64,000 nt of DNA, from contig NC_086283.1 of NCBI RefSeq assembly GCF_021018805.1, forward strand, positions 22,843,662 to 22,907,661. The letters are read 5' to 3'. The translations under genes were made by a program, and so were the position numbers. The first letter of the stretch is position 1; each line of letters starts with the position of its first letter. The notes under the pieces are model-generated. The model did not search any database. It was given only the letters and a program-made list of their open reading frames with translations, and was not told where the DNA came from. Positions 35,001 through 47,000 of the stretch are shown here, in pieces. This DNA comes from Prinia subflava (Eukaryota; Chordata; Aves; Passeriformes; Cisticolidae).

Positions 35001-38000
35001 CAGCACAGCTCCACACTGATAACGATCCTCATGCAGAACGTGCAGGTAACACACCCAATGAATCAGAAAGCAAACAGACAGCAAAATCCAGAAACCATCA
35101 CCTTCTGCCAGCAGAAAAGCATCCTCCTACTGGAAATGTAGGGACAGACCCTGCCTCTTTAAATCCCCATACCCAGCCCCGCAGCCTGGAAAGGTTCACA
35201 TGTTCCCGAGGTGCCTCTCCAAATGGCAGGAACCAAAGGGCCATAGCAGCTCAATCATTAACCCTGCGGAGACCCCCGGCCTCGCTGGAATGTGCTGCCA
35301 CTGCTGCCAGTCCCCTCCGGAGCTCTGCCCAAAGGTTCACAGCAGCTCCTCTGCCCTGCCCACCAGCCCCTGGAGGCTCTGGCCGCTTTCCAGCACAGCT
35401 TTCCTCCAGTGCTAAATCACCCCAAACACATCTGTCACACGTCCCAGCAGGGCTGGAACACCATGTGCAAGAAGGGAAGTTGAGAAATAAGAAACCCCAA
35501 GTTCCAGGGAGACATTCCCATGCTCAGTTCACCTGCGACATGGGCTGGGGAGCTGTTACTCCCTGTGGCTCCTCTTGCCTTGAAGTACCATTGCTGCTGC
35601 AGCAGGACACGGTGTGGGATGGGGAGACTGGCAGAGCAACAGCATCCCAGCTTTTACAACCCCCATGCCACTTCTAAAGCTTTTTACATGCACAAAACCA
35701 GCTCAGCTTTCATCCCTGGGCTCTGGTAATCCTTGTCACCAAATCCAATGGGCAGAAGGGATGGAGCAACATCTCTGCTATGGGGCTGGGGGGAGGAAAG
35801 GAGACCCCCGTGTTAGGGGATGCTCTGCTGGTCCAGGGAGATTAGCCCTGGCACAGAGCAGGAGTCCCACCACACCACAGGACTCCCCAGCTCTCCATGC
35901 ATCAGGGCCACAGCGACCATTGCAAAGGCATTCCCTTCCCCACAGCCCTGCTGCCAGCACACTGCCTGAATTTGGGGGTTAAACTCCCACAGACACCAAA
36001 AGCCCTTCCAAAGCCACACTGAGGACAAAGGCAAATCCCAAATCCCTTCAACAGGCAAACGGTTTCAGGCTTTTCATGGGGTGATCACTTGAAGGAAGGA
36101 GACTTTGTTCTCCTCTCTACTGGCAGTGATTTACCCTCGGCACTGTCTGCACCCTTCAGTGCCAGCCAACTTCACAGCTTGGTCCTTCTGCCCTAAGTCA
36201 TGCAGCAACCTCAGTATGCCCTCAGGGAAAGAGCGACCTTCCGTTCCCCCACTCACTCCAACTGACTCTGAGAACCTTCAAATCTGTTTGAAATTAGTAC
36301 AAAACCAAAGGGAAGTACTGATGTGCCCTTGGGCACAACCACATTTTGTTCCCTTACGAAATGGAACCGCTGGCAGCCTGTCCTGTGAGCACACACTGGG
36401 GTTTGGGCATTGGAGGCGATGCAGACAAGGAACGCTCAGCGGAAGCGTGGCAAGATTTATGCAGTCAGTCTTTTATCAGAAAAGGATTTCTTGAAGGAAG
36501 TGCCAGCACATGGCACGAACGTGAGCTGCTCCTCAGACGGAGTTTTGATACCTGCTCTGTGCTGGGACTTCGTGTTTTGCCACACAGAGAAAATACTGAC
36601 GAGCTTCCAGGATAAGGGTGGGAGCTGATTTTCCCGCCGCAAGAATGGAGGGAGACTGCTGGGATGCAAGCTGATCCATGGCCCCTGCTCCTGTTGGCAC
36701 ACACGTGCTGAGTGCAGCAAGGGGTGTCTGCAGAGCCACCTCCCCAGCTGTGCTTTGGTGAGAATGCAAACAGAAAAAGGCACAGCTATTGATAGCAGTT
36801 CATGTATGCAAGTGGAAAAGAGTGTGGATTTCTGCCAAAAATTCACGATATGCACTCCAACACCCAGGACTGTACAAAAGTCTTTAAGTAGAAGAGGCTC
36901 TACTGCCCTCGGCACACGGAACATTTCAGAACAGAAACCACAAATCCAAGTGCACAAAGAGCTGGTGTTTGAGCTCGGCACGATCAAACAGCCCCTGAGG
37001 AAGCAGCCTCTCACCTTGGCAGCACGCTTCCCCAGAGCACGGCTGGGTCACAATGTGACGAATGACACACTCACGGCAACCCCACCCGTCCCTACCAACA
37101 ACAAAGGGCTCCGAAGGAGCCAGTCCACTGCAACCATGAGCCCAGGGCACTGAAAGCCAGGACACAGAGCCCAGTCTCCCCCACTGCAGTGAGAAGGCCT
37201 GATCTGGAGCCTCTTGACATCAGCACCATTTCTCCAAGAACTCACTGACTCTGAATCAGATGACAAATCCATGTTTTCCCAGCCACCAGGTTACTTGCAC
37301 TAATCCCAGGTAGAGGAGGTGAGGAAGAGCTCTGGGAAAACCCAGATGGCCCAAACTCCACATCCCTGCTGAGCCCTGCCAGCAGCGTGCGGGTCAGCAC
37401 GGCCAAGCCAGGAGCTGAACATGCCAAACCCAAACCCAGCTGCTCCAAAGGCGGCAGCAGCGGATTCTCGCCCCACACACTGCCGTGACTCAGCCCGGGA
37501 ATGACAGAGGGGGATCCAGTTACTGCACGAGGCTGTCAGGAGCTGCGTACCAGCTCCAAGCTTCTCATCCTCTCCGGCTGCAGCAACAGCCAGTTCATCC
37601 AGTACCGTGTCTGTCCTGACACGGACACGGGTGCCAGAGCACACATATCCCACTTGCCGGCATCGTGGTGCTGCTGGAGGCAGCACTCTCTGAAGCCACA
37701 GGTGACTCACAGAACCTCATTTGGGTTAGAAAAGCCCACTGGGACCACTGAGCCCAACTGCTCCCCCAGCACTGCCAAGGCCACCGCTAACCCATGTCCC
37801 CCATGCCACAGCTACACAGATGTTAAATCTCCCCAGGGACAGTGACTCCACCGCTACCTTGGGTAGCCTGTGCCAGGGCTGGACAGCCCTTTCAGGGCAG
37901 AAATTGTTCCTAATATCCAAGTAAACCTCCCCTGGCACAACTTGAGGCCACTGTATCTCTCTATCACCTCCTGTCTACTTACTCCGTTACACACAGAGCC

Positions 38001-41000
38001 GTAAGCAGTTTCAGTAAGGATTCTGCCATGCACGTGCAACATTTGGAGCACAGCACAGCCCAAGCAAAGGAGCAAAGACAGCAGATTGCTGGGTGCTTTC
38101 TCCCAAAACCCACCTCCTCCTCTGCACTCACTCTCCGCACCCTACGGCAGCTTCCAGATTTACCTTCAGGCTGTTCCCCGTCCGGCCGTGCTCTCGGGAG
38201 ACCTGTCGAGGGAGGGGGGGGGAGGAGAGAGGGGTCTGGAGGAGGATGGAGGGCGCAGAGGGGGACCCCCGGTGCCCGGGCCGCCGCGGGCAGCGGGCGG
38301 GCTCGGGCAGTGCCAGCCGGCGCTGCGGCTGTTGTCGGTGTGAGCGCGGCCGCGGCAGGTGCGGGGCTGCGCCGCGGGGACCGCCCGGAATCCGCCCCCA
38401 CCCCGGGATCCGCCTCCCCATCCCCAGCACCGCCCGCCCCGGGAGCCGCCCGCTCCCCCCGGGACCGCCCCGCGCCCGCAGCCCCCGGCCCTGCGCTGGA
38501 GGTGCGGCGGCTCCCCGGTACCACACCGGCCGCTATCGCGACAGAGCAGGGGGGTGGAGATGCTCCAAGGGCTGGAACCCCTCTGTCGTGGAGCCAGGCT
38601 GGGAGAGCTGGGGGTGTTCACCTGGAGAAGAGAAGGCTCCAGGGAGACCTCAGAGCCCCTTCCAGTGCCTAAAGGGGCTCCAGGAGAGCTTGGGACAAGG
38701 GATGGAGGGACAGAACAAGGGGGAATGGCTTCTCACTGAAAAAGAGAAGTGTTAGGTGGGATACTGGGATGAAATTCTTCCTTATGAGGGTGGGGAAGGC
38801 TCTGGCACAGGTTGCTCAGAGAAGCTGTGGCCGCCCCATCCCTGGAAGTGTCCTAGGCCAGGCTGGGTGGGGCTTGGAGCAAGCTGGGCTAGTGGAAGGT
38901 GTCCCTCCACGGCAGAGGTTGGAATGAGATGAACTTTAAGGTCCCCTCCCACACAAACCATTCTGTGATCCTGTGCCACTTGTGAAACCCCAAACCTCAT
39001 CCATGTCCCACACTGCCCCAGGACCCCGTGCCCCCCCCAGCTCAGCCTTCCCACTCCCTCCACTCCCAGACTGGCAACAGCAACTGCAGGGAGTGGCCTG
39101 GCCCATGGGACTGCAGGATGGGGACACCAACAGCTGCCACCTCCCTGCAGGGCTGAGCACCCACAGGGATCCCTCAGGCTGCTCCCCACACAAAGAGGCA
39201 CCCCAGGACAATGTCTGGAGACACCTGGCTGTCCCCAGCTCTCCCTGTCTATCAGATCCAGCAGATGGAACAGCTGGGGTGGAAGCCACCACGAGGCATT
39301 GAGAGGAACAGTGGGGCTGCTCGCAGGGACTCGTGTCCCCAAAAATCCCCTTGCACTGCTCTGTAGTTACTATTCCAACAGCACAGAGTGAGGAGGGCCT
39401 TCTTCACAGCACGCACACCTCACAGCCTGGCTCTGGACCACACACTTCTGTCACACCAGAGGGGCACAGCCACAGGTGACTTTCAACAGGGAAAAGCAGT
39501 GCTTAAAATGGACTTGAAGGTGGACTTTTTTGTGAGCAATGAGAGGTGAAAGGGCTGGAGGTCAGGGAGCACCAGCCCGAGCATGGAGGGAGAGGCAGAG
39601 GAGCCAGAGGGTGAGATGGAGACAGGCAGCAACCTGGTGTGGCATGACCAGAAAAGCTGGAGAGAGACCAGGTACATTGCAGGGATGCCAGAAACCAGCT
39701 TTCCTTTGGAAATCACTGCTTGGAGGGATGCCCAAGATCCCAAAATGGGAGAGTCAAGTTAAAAAGCAGGATTTTTTCCCATTGTTTTCATAGTCTAAGA
39801 GGTGCATCTCCTTCCTTCCTTTCCAAGCTCCTGACTCTTCTCCCACCAACCTCCCTCCTGCCTCTGCCCCGCCTCAGCCCCCCCTCCCCTGGCTCTCCCC
39901 ATGGAGGGAAGGGACTCCAGCACAGGCTGTTCAATGCTGCTCTTGTTGGCTACAAAGTCCTCCCGCAGCTTCATGGGCTGAGAGCCCCTCAGCAGCTGGA
40001 GCCCAGGGGCGGGCAGGGGGTGGCAGGGGGGTGACAGCAGGCAGCCGGTGCCCTCGGAGGTCAGCCCAGCGAAGGGAGCAGCTGTAGATCTAGGGGGATC
40101 ACTGGAAGGTCATTTAAGCGAGGAGTGAAGGGCTGTGAGCAGCCGCAGGCAGAGGAGGGGTCCGGGTGTCAGGACCCAGCTGAGCCTTGACCTCCACAAA
40201 TCCCAGCCCAGCCAGAGTCCAGCTCCCCGACTCGTGGGGAGGGGAAAAAAAGGGACAGAGGGCGAGCAAAGCCTCTGGAAACACGATGGGTGCAGAGTCT
40301 GGGCGTGCTGACTGACCCCCAAAGCCAGCACGCCGAGGGACAGACAGGTTGATTCACCCGGGTGGTCCCAGCACCGTGACGGCCACTGGAAAAGCGCCGG
40401 GCTCTGGAAAAGCGCCGAGTTCAGAGGTTTCAGGCATTTCTCCGCTCGTTCCTTGCGTGAAGCAGGAACAGGGGAGGGTGTGGAGGCAGAGAGCAGAAGA
40501 TCTCGCGGAGATGCTGAGCTGGGAAGAGGCGGCTGCGGGCGCAGCGCGGGGCGGCCGCCGCCAGCGGGGCCCGGGGCTCCCAAAGCGCCACCCGCCCGCG
40601 GCCTCGCGGAACACGGCTCCCTCTGCTGCCCCCGGCACACGAAACCTCCGGAACAGTCACGGAAAGGAAACGGCGGAAAGCGACAAAAAACTACCCCGAG
40701 TCCGCGGGAAAAGCACATTTGCTCCAGCTGGGAACCCCCCGCAGAAGGGGGACCCGCGCACCCCCGGCGGCCACATCCTGCACCAGCACGCCACGGCCTT
40801 TTCACTGCTGCTCTTTTCCAACAACGCAAATAAACCCGGCGAGGGGAGGAGGATACAGTTTTCTTTCGGGTATGTAAATACAAACAGAGCCCAGAAAGGC
40901 ACCCATAGGCGAGGGGGTCTGGGGCATGTGTGTCACACCCAGCTGCCAGGGGACTCCTGCTCTGCTAATGCATTATCCATGGCTCCTATTTTTCCACTGC

Positions 41001-44000
41001 TGTGGGTGGAGAACAGGAGAAACTAGTGTTATTTTCACACAAAGGGTGTCACTCCCTGGCAGAGCGGGCCCAGACCTGGGTGGGCACCCTTACCCACCTT
41101 GGGATGCCCCATTTATCTCTGTCCAACCACCCTAGTGCAGAACCCTTGTTGGCTTTTCCCAATCCCCAGCCCCAAAAGCAGAACCCAGGTGCCACTGCAG
41201 CCCTTCCAACCACATGGGTACCCAGCAAATCCCACAGGGAGCCCCAGGCCCACAGGGCATCCCCAACACCCTTGAGAATGGTGACTCTGCAGCGCAGAGA
41301 GCCCAGAAACCACCTTTGCCCCATCCACCTGGAGCTTCCAGGACCACAGGGATGTTTCAGCGCTGGCCTCAGCACTGAGCCTCACACCAGCAGGAAGTGA
41401 GCAAACCAGCTCCAGCCAGGAGGAGGAGGATGGCTGCAGTACCCTTCATGAGAGGAAAATCATGGGAAGGAGGTTGACTGGCACACCCGAAATGGCAGCT
41501 GGAGCCGTGTTGCCAGCTGCACGAACACAGCAGGCGGGATCTCACCAGTGCTGAATTCCCCAGCTTCCAAAGGAGGAGGGCAAGAGGGAGGAAAAGAGAA
41601 GCTCAGAAACACACACAACAGCATCATTCATGGGAGCTGGGTTTGTGCAACAAGGGTCCTGTGTCTGGCTCAGAGCTCCGGGCAATTAAAACAGCAGCCA
41701 CAGATCTAGGAGAAACAGCAGGAATTTATCTGAGGAATCCGGATTATGTGGCCACTGCTGAAGCAGAGCAGAAAGCCCCCAGCTCATGGAAGGCAAAATG
41801 CTGGCAAGTGATGAGCAACCAGCTCCATTATTCAACTGTTCCTGCCTCACCCACCCGAGTCAGAGCCTCCTCTTGCCACATCGGGGGTGGGGGGATTACT
41901 GCTGCTGGTCCCCAGACAGGCTGGACAGATTTCTGTCCTTCAGACAGTCCCCAAAGGGAGGGTGAGGACTCAGGTCCCCAGCCACACGTGGATCTGGCTG
42001 CAGCAGGCAGGGGGGGCACTCCAGGGCTGCTCAGGGAACACATGGCAAAGCCAAGCAGTCTGTGGTCCTAAAGATAAGGGTGGCGCTGCAAGTCTAAGAA
42101 TATGGTTTTCCATTCTGGTCCATCCTTGGAAGCACACACGGGGTTACCAGCACATGTGAAAAGAGCCAGGATGCTGAGCAATCTCATGAAAATCTTCCTG
42201 GCAGGGCTGGCTTCTGAGAGCAACCACTGACCCTCCAGAGAGGATCTGTGCTCCCTACTCTCATGTGGATGATCCCAAAGCAATCTCCTGTCCCCTGCAG
42301 GGACTTTGTCTCCTGATCTGTCAGGCCAACAGCCCTCGGCTACAACTTGCCCCATGTGCCAACACTAAGCCAGGCAACGTCACTGGCACGGGGTCCAGCA
42401 GTGGGAGATCTTCAGAGAGCTCCACTTCCCCCTCGCCTACAACAAATTAACCTTATCTTCTCATCCCTGAGGAATAACCCCTGTCCAATCAGCGTGTTTT
42501 GGGCCATTGCTGAAGGAAGCACTCATCAGCAGAAAGAATGAGTCTCCAGGTGTGAGGTGGAATTGTTCACTAAGCATCACAGCCGATGGAGAAACCAGGC
42601 AGCAGCAGTTCCTCCTTCACACAACACAAAATAAATGGCTTTCAAGATCATTACCCACACCCTGTTATCACAGGCATCTTTTCAAGCCACATCAAACCAG
42701 ATTAGCACTGGAGTGCCAAATGAACAAAAACTCCTTAAGCATTTTCACAGCCTTGACAAGATGACTGATACAAGCATCATTAAAACATTATCAAATACAA
42801 AATAATGCTCTTTCTTTGATGAAAAGTGGAAGTTCTTTTCACCTGACCGACCCTCGGGCGGGTGATCTGCTCTACCAGTCGGCTCAGAACAGCCCCTGCC
42901 TCGGCTTCGGGACCTGCATCACTCAGATACGACAGGCAGCCCAGAACACCACCAAAATCGCTCGGGTGTGAAAAGAAAGCAGAGCCCGAGCCCCTCACCC
43001 GCGTACCCTGCCCGCGTTCTGCCCTTTGCATCCACGCAGTGACACGGAGCCCACCCTGCGCCAGTCCCGTCCCTCCCCTCGCCGCGCAGCAAACGCGGCG
43101 TCCCCGCTCTCGGCGCTGCGCCGCACCGGGCTCGCCCGCAGCCCCGGGCCCCGCACTCACCTGCCCGCCCGCTCCGTCCCCTCCCGCACGAAGCCGCGGC
43201 CGCGGCGCGGCGGAGCCGCAGCCCTAGGGAGCGCCCGGAGCCCCGGCGTGGAGCCGAGACCCCGGCCCCGTCCCGGCGACCCATCGCTGCTCCGGCGGGA
43301 CGGGCGAGGGCGGCGGCTCCTCCCCCGCCGCGATGCCGGCACGGGACTGGGGCCACTCCCGGGGAACGCCCGCTCCCCTTCCGCCCGTTCCCCGCAGCCC
43401 CCGCGGAGCCTCCCGGCCGAGGAAGGCGCTCGTCCTGGAGAATGCTCCCGCCCGGCGGCCCCGCTCCCCGCGCCGGGTCCCGCAGCATCCCCGGGACGCG
43501 TCACCTTGGGACCCCGCTCAGCCCCTTCCCCCAGGGCCCGGCATCACCGGGGGCCGAGGTGAAGGTGATGCTGAGCCACGTGTTCCACCTGCATCTCCCA
43601 AACCTGAGTCACCCCCGCGCCGGTGCCACCGCGCTGAGCCTGGGCGCGCTCGCTGCCGCCTCCGCTCGCGGGGGCGGGCGGAGGTTCAAAGCCCTGCGGA
43701 CGCGCCGGGCAGGGTTCAGGGGCTCCTCATTAAGAGGAGAAGGAATTAACGTGATCGGACTGGCCTGCCAACACCTCACACTGTTTTTTCCCCATCTCGG
43801 GAAGCCCTCTCGGGCTTTGAAAACAAACTCCCGTGAGCATCACACAGCCCCAGGAGGCTCCCACAGTCCCTGCCTGCTCCTTTTCGCACCACCTTTGCCC
43901 AGGACAGAGGGGCTACTTCAGGCACACGATTACCTTTCCTGTGCATGTTAAGGCAGTTTGCATGTCAAAGTTCTGACCAAAGAAAAACCATTGCCCAGCC

Positions 44001-47000
44001 AAACCTTTCCACCAGTTTTCAGTGTATTTTCTCATGATAATTTCAGGGAAATGACCACATTCAGAACTTCCCTCTTGATCTTTTCAGTCTCATGCAAGCC
44101 ACCTGAGGATGCAGATAGAAATGTACTTTCCTGCCTGCAGTTACTTTCCGGTCAGTCTCAATCGCTTCTTGCTGCCCTGAGAAAAATCTGGGGACACTCC
44201 GGGCACGAGGTGGCCAAAGGGGCCTTTTCCCAGCTCATTCCCTGCACTTCCCACATGCTCTGAAGCTCACCAACACACAAAAACCTTCTCTCTAACCCAG
44301 GCTCTTCCTTTCTGGCCTTCAAAGAAAATCCCCCAACCTGTGAGCGGATCCTGCTGTCCAGAGGGGGGAATCTGTATTTTGTTAGCTACAGGAAATGGTA
44401 AAACTTCCAGCCCTGGAATTAAAGCCCAGAAGGAAGGAGCTGAGCTGGGGGAGGGGTCTCTGTCACTGCAGCAGTCATCAGAGGGTCAGAGCTACACAGA
44501 TTTTACAGGCAGAGGGACATAAGAATCAGAACTGGTGATTCACCAGCCAAGCCTGAACCCAGGAGGGCAGGGAAGAGGAAGGAGCAGCACAGAATCCCCT
44601 CATCACATGTCCCACCAAAACCACAAATAATCACATTCAGTTCAGCTTCTCTACTTCCCACCTCTCTCACCCACACTCAATCCCATGACTGCCTTCTCCA
44701 CCATGTAAGAGCAGCAGTTTCTCAACAAGTTCCAGAAGTGCCCAGAATGGGTCCCTGCTGCCACGTCCAGCATCCCACTCACTCCACGGGGCCCCTGTGA
44801 TCTCCCTGGCTCTGATGCCACAGCCAGACTGTGGCCCCAGTGCCAACAGCAGCAGCACTGGCCCCTGCATGCCCACACATCCCAGGACAGCCCCCTGCCA
44901 GTCCCTGGCCCCTCTCCCTTCCAACACATTCAGACAATGACAAAACCAGATCCCAGTCCCTATTTTGCCCCACAAACCCAGGGAGCCATGCATGGGCTCA
45001 GGTCAGGTGAGGAACCGGGGCCTCATGCTCAGGCCACAAACCCACCAAGTCACTGCAGGAGATTTTTGTGTGAGGAGAGAAGAACAGCTCAGCTGTGACA
45101 ACACATCAACAACAGCTAAATTTAGCAGGTTATTTTCGGTAATCCAGATGCTGGGTAAATACAACCTTATTATTTCATGCAGAGGCAAAAGTTCAGCCGA
45201 GTCTCTTGTGCTGCTTTTCCCTGTTAGTTCACCACATCCAGCCACAGGAGCCCACCCTGAAATGCTGCAATGTCACCACTGTCTGGCTGTGCTGGCAGGA
45301 GCCACCAGCTCTGTCCCTGTCCTTTAGCAGCAAGAGGAGCCGCTGCTCCATGGCATGGGCAGAGCACCTCCCGATCCCTTTTGGAGGGGCCTGGTGCTGC
45401 TGTTGGAAGGGATTTATTCTGAGGATGCAGTTTTCAGGTGCATGCCAGACTGCGAGCCTTTCCTTTCTTCAAGCTTTTCCTTTCTGCTCAGTCCAGAACA
45501 ATACATGGGAAGTGAATGCTGGAGAGGAAGCAGAGGGTTAGGAAATCCATGGAAACCCGACCCAGCTGGGATTGTTCCAGTGGTCTGGTTTGGGGCTGTG
45601 CAGGGGCTCTGTGTCTCACCCAGCTGAGGGTGCTGCCGGAGGGGACTGCAGGGTGGGCCAGGGAGGGCTCTGCCACAGAGCAGGGCAGCAGGAGGGAGAG
45701 TAGGGACACAGGAGTCCCCAGGTGCTCCACAGCTGAAACATCACCTCCAAGAAGGCAGATGAAATCCAAGTTGGTTTCCACCATCACTGCTGCAGGAGCT
45801 GCCATGGCACACCCAGGTACTTTAGTGCTGGGGGAAGAAGCCCCAGTGACCTCATCCAGCCGCCACTCAGGGAAGGGGTTGTGGCAGCACAACCACAGCC
45901 CCAGACAGGGGGCTGGGAGTGGGTCTGTCCACACCTGGAAAGCAGCTCAGGGAGTTTGCCAGGTGTGCTGGGAGAGCAGCAGTGCTGAAGGAGGAAGTCA
46001 GAACCAAGCTCTGGGAATGGATGGAAGAGACACTTTGCTAAGAGCTGCTGGGATAAACCAGAACCAGCTCCAACCTGCCTCATGCCACCGTGTTGGGAGC
46101 TGATGTCCTCATGCCACCCATCCCAAGAGACTGAAAATCATCATAAGGGAAGGGAACCGTGTCCCCCAAGCCCATGGCCTGAATGCCCCTTTGTCCAAGC
46201 ACCTTCTGGGGACAGTGAGTGAAGAGGACAGCAGGCACCTGCTCTGGCCCCTTCCCAGTGGAGGGCACAACCCCCCTGCAGGCTTGCTCCCTGTCCAGAA
46301 GAATCCATGGGAAAGGAAGAACTACAGCCTACCCCAGGCACTGTGTTACTGCAGGTCATAGTGACACCAGGAGACGCTATGGCCCCGTCATCACATCAAG
46401 TCACAGGTGACAAATCCCACAGTAAGAAACTGTGCAGCTGCTCAGGACACGAGGCTCCTCCTGCCCCAGAGCCCATGGCTGCCCAGCATCCCTCAAGCAG
46501 CCTGGGGCAAGGACATGTGACAGGCAGGTGTCAGCTGGGGTCATGTGAGCGTCATTGAGCCTTCACCAGGAGAGACTTGGATTCTACAGGCAGTTTTAAC
46601 CAAGGGGAAAACACCTATAAACTTTCTTTGCCCCAAAATCCCAGTCACAGAGCGATCCATAGGAGCCTTCCCTGCCCCTCCCCTTCCACAGAGCTCTTTA
46701 ACTCTTTTAACAAGCTCTTGACATTTATGTTCTTAATCTCTCCCGTGCAAGGGCCAGAGACCACCCAAGATACCTTTGGGGCTCTCTCACAAAGCACCTT
46801 TTGTTGCCCAGAGCTCTCCAGTGCTGTGGGCTCTTGCTGGCCAGACTCGGAGCTCACTTCACCCTTACGTACATGAGAACACAAGGCCCTCAGTGCATCA
46901 CCCTTCAGGCAGGTAACCGCCTGGAGATCCCCAGGCACATGCCATGGGCTCCCTGCAAGGTGGGTTTCCTTTTTCATGAAGCCAGGGCTCCAGCCAGCAA

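Noticed and set aside
34877..35677. 266-codon plus-strand open frame
   Set aside because: No domain, no flanking splice or promoter signals, low-information composition.
40110..40883. 257-codon minus-strand open frame across a CpG island
   Set aside because: Typical CpG-island open frame; no family resemblance and no suitable donor.
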